Origin: Spirochaetales bacterium
Lineage (GTDB): Bacteria > Spirochaetota > Spirochaetia > Sphaerochaetales > Sphaerochaetaceae
DNA length: 5,118 nucleotides
Assembly: GCA_017475725.1 (NCBI GenBank)
Contig: JAFVFA010000272.1
Location: 1 to 5,118, forward strand
Reading direction: 5' to 3'
The position numbers were made by a program, and so were the translations under genes. Below, piece after piece: positions 4,632 through 5,118 of the stretch (position 1 is its first letter; each line of letters begins with the position of its first letter). The notes below the pieces were generated by a model. It saw only the letters and a list, made by a program, of their open reading frames with translations. It made no database searches and was not told the origin of the DNA.

Positions 4632-5118
4632 ATGAGGAAAGCCACTTCGTTGCTCTTGTGCGTGGTGTGTCTTTGCATCATCGGATGCAAATCCGCACAG
4701 GTAGCTGACCAGCAGCCGATTTCAAATCCGAAGACAGAGATCCAGGACGGCTGCAACCTGCTGACACTTTACTGGAACGGAAACTCGGACCTCTCCACCT
4801 GCGATGTTTGGATGTGGTGGGAGGGAAAGGACGGCTCAGGCTATCCTTTCGAAGCTTGTGAATATGGAGGCAAATGCTCGGTCAACGTCCCTGAGGACAT
4901 AGCGGAGGTCGGATTCATTGTCAGAACCGACTGCTCCGATCCCTGCCAGAACTTCTGGGGAACCGCGAACAAGGACTGGGCCGAGGACAGAGTCGCAGTG
5001 ATGACGGACCATGAGACAGTCATTTACCTTAAGGCAGGCCAGTCGGAGCAGTACAGAAGCTCTGACGGAGGAAAGACCCTGGAGCAGATCAGGTTCTTCA
5101 ACCTTGCCGGAATAATCT
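4632..5118 (+). CDS. Lipoprotein with N-terminal CBM41/PUD domain, probable pullulanase (5' part, runs off the window)
   Basis: Open to the window edge; 162 codons are visible. Residues 1-19 are a lipoprotein signal: basic MRK, a hydrophobic run, and lipobox I-I-G-C with the acylated Cys19. From about 43 to 140 it matches the pullulanase-associated domain (CBM41), which binds alpha-glucans such as pullulan and amylopectin. Seen: LTLYWNG (44-50), the aromatic platform VWMWWEG (59-65), GFIVRTD (94-100), NKDWAEDR (113-120) with the conserved K-D...D-R pattern, and YLKAGQSEQY (132-141). Full-length pullulanases (GH13, alpha-1,6 debranching) are far larger, so the catalytic barrel should lie beyond 5118. 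Extra cysteines (57, 76, 82, 101, 105) in the domain may form disulfides outside the cytoplasm. Likely surface- or periplasm-anchored starch debranching. The enzyme class is inferred from the domain alone; another CBM41-bearing amylase is possible. Confidence 0.8.
   Translation, partial: MRKATSLLLCVVCLCIIGCKSAQVADQQPISNPKTEIQDGCNLLTLYWNGNSDLSTCDVWMWWEGKDGSGYPFEACEYGGKCSVNVPEDIAEVGFIVRTDCSDPCQNFWGTANKDWAEDRVAVMTDHETVIYLKAGQSEQYRSSDGGKTLEQIRFFNLAGII

Overview
The window looks like bacterial chromosome from a Gram-negative, probably host-associated or otherwise polysaccharide-feeding anaerobe. The evidence is a lipoprotein signal with lipobox, a Sec signal peptide, Shine-Dalgarno sites (AGGAG, GGAGGT) at several starts, sigma70-like -35/-10 pairs, a hairpin terminator, and two carbohydrate-active genes (GH53 galactanase-like and CBM41/pullulanase-like). 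Shine-Dalgarno use and the promoter type argue against Bacteroidota. Spirochaetota is my weak best guess; no marker gene settles it.

Layout. On the minus strand, 2161 to 49 holds a secreted beta-rich protein of unknown function followed 52 nt later by a MATE-family efflux transporter, probably one transcript with a promoter near 2228-2256 and a stem-loop abutting the ribosome site of the first gene. Divergent from it, on the plus strand, is a small Cys-rich flavodoxin/WrbA-like protein (2365-2955) closed by a strong hairpin (2999-3030), then a stand-alone predicted PD-(D/E)XK-type nuclease (3079-3852) whose ribosome site can pair with an upstream CCCC tract.

The nuclease stop codon runs straight into about 3.9 copies of a 53-bp tandem repeat (3851-4059). 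Each unit carries an 8-bp inverted repeat. On the other side, convergent, lies a truncated GH53 endo-galactanase remnant (4544-4080, minus). It keeps the signal peptide and the first third of the barrel, lacks the regions that carry both catalytic glutamates, and ends in a foreign-looking tail. Divergent from that remnant, and running off the right edge, is the N-terminus of a CBM41-bearing lipoprotein, likely a pullulanase (4632 to beyond 5118).

The genes do not form one obvious pathway. The right end is a glycan-degradation locus that has suffered rearrangement. The middle (nuclease plus structured repeats) looks like accessory DNA and is the most unusual part. The left pair is ordinary envelope/transport. 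Bases 1-48 hold only the 3' flank of the transporter gene, with no convincing terminator.
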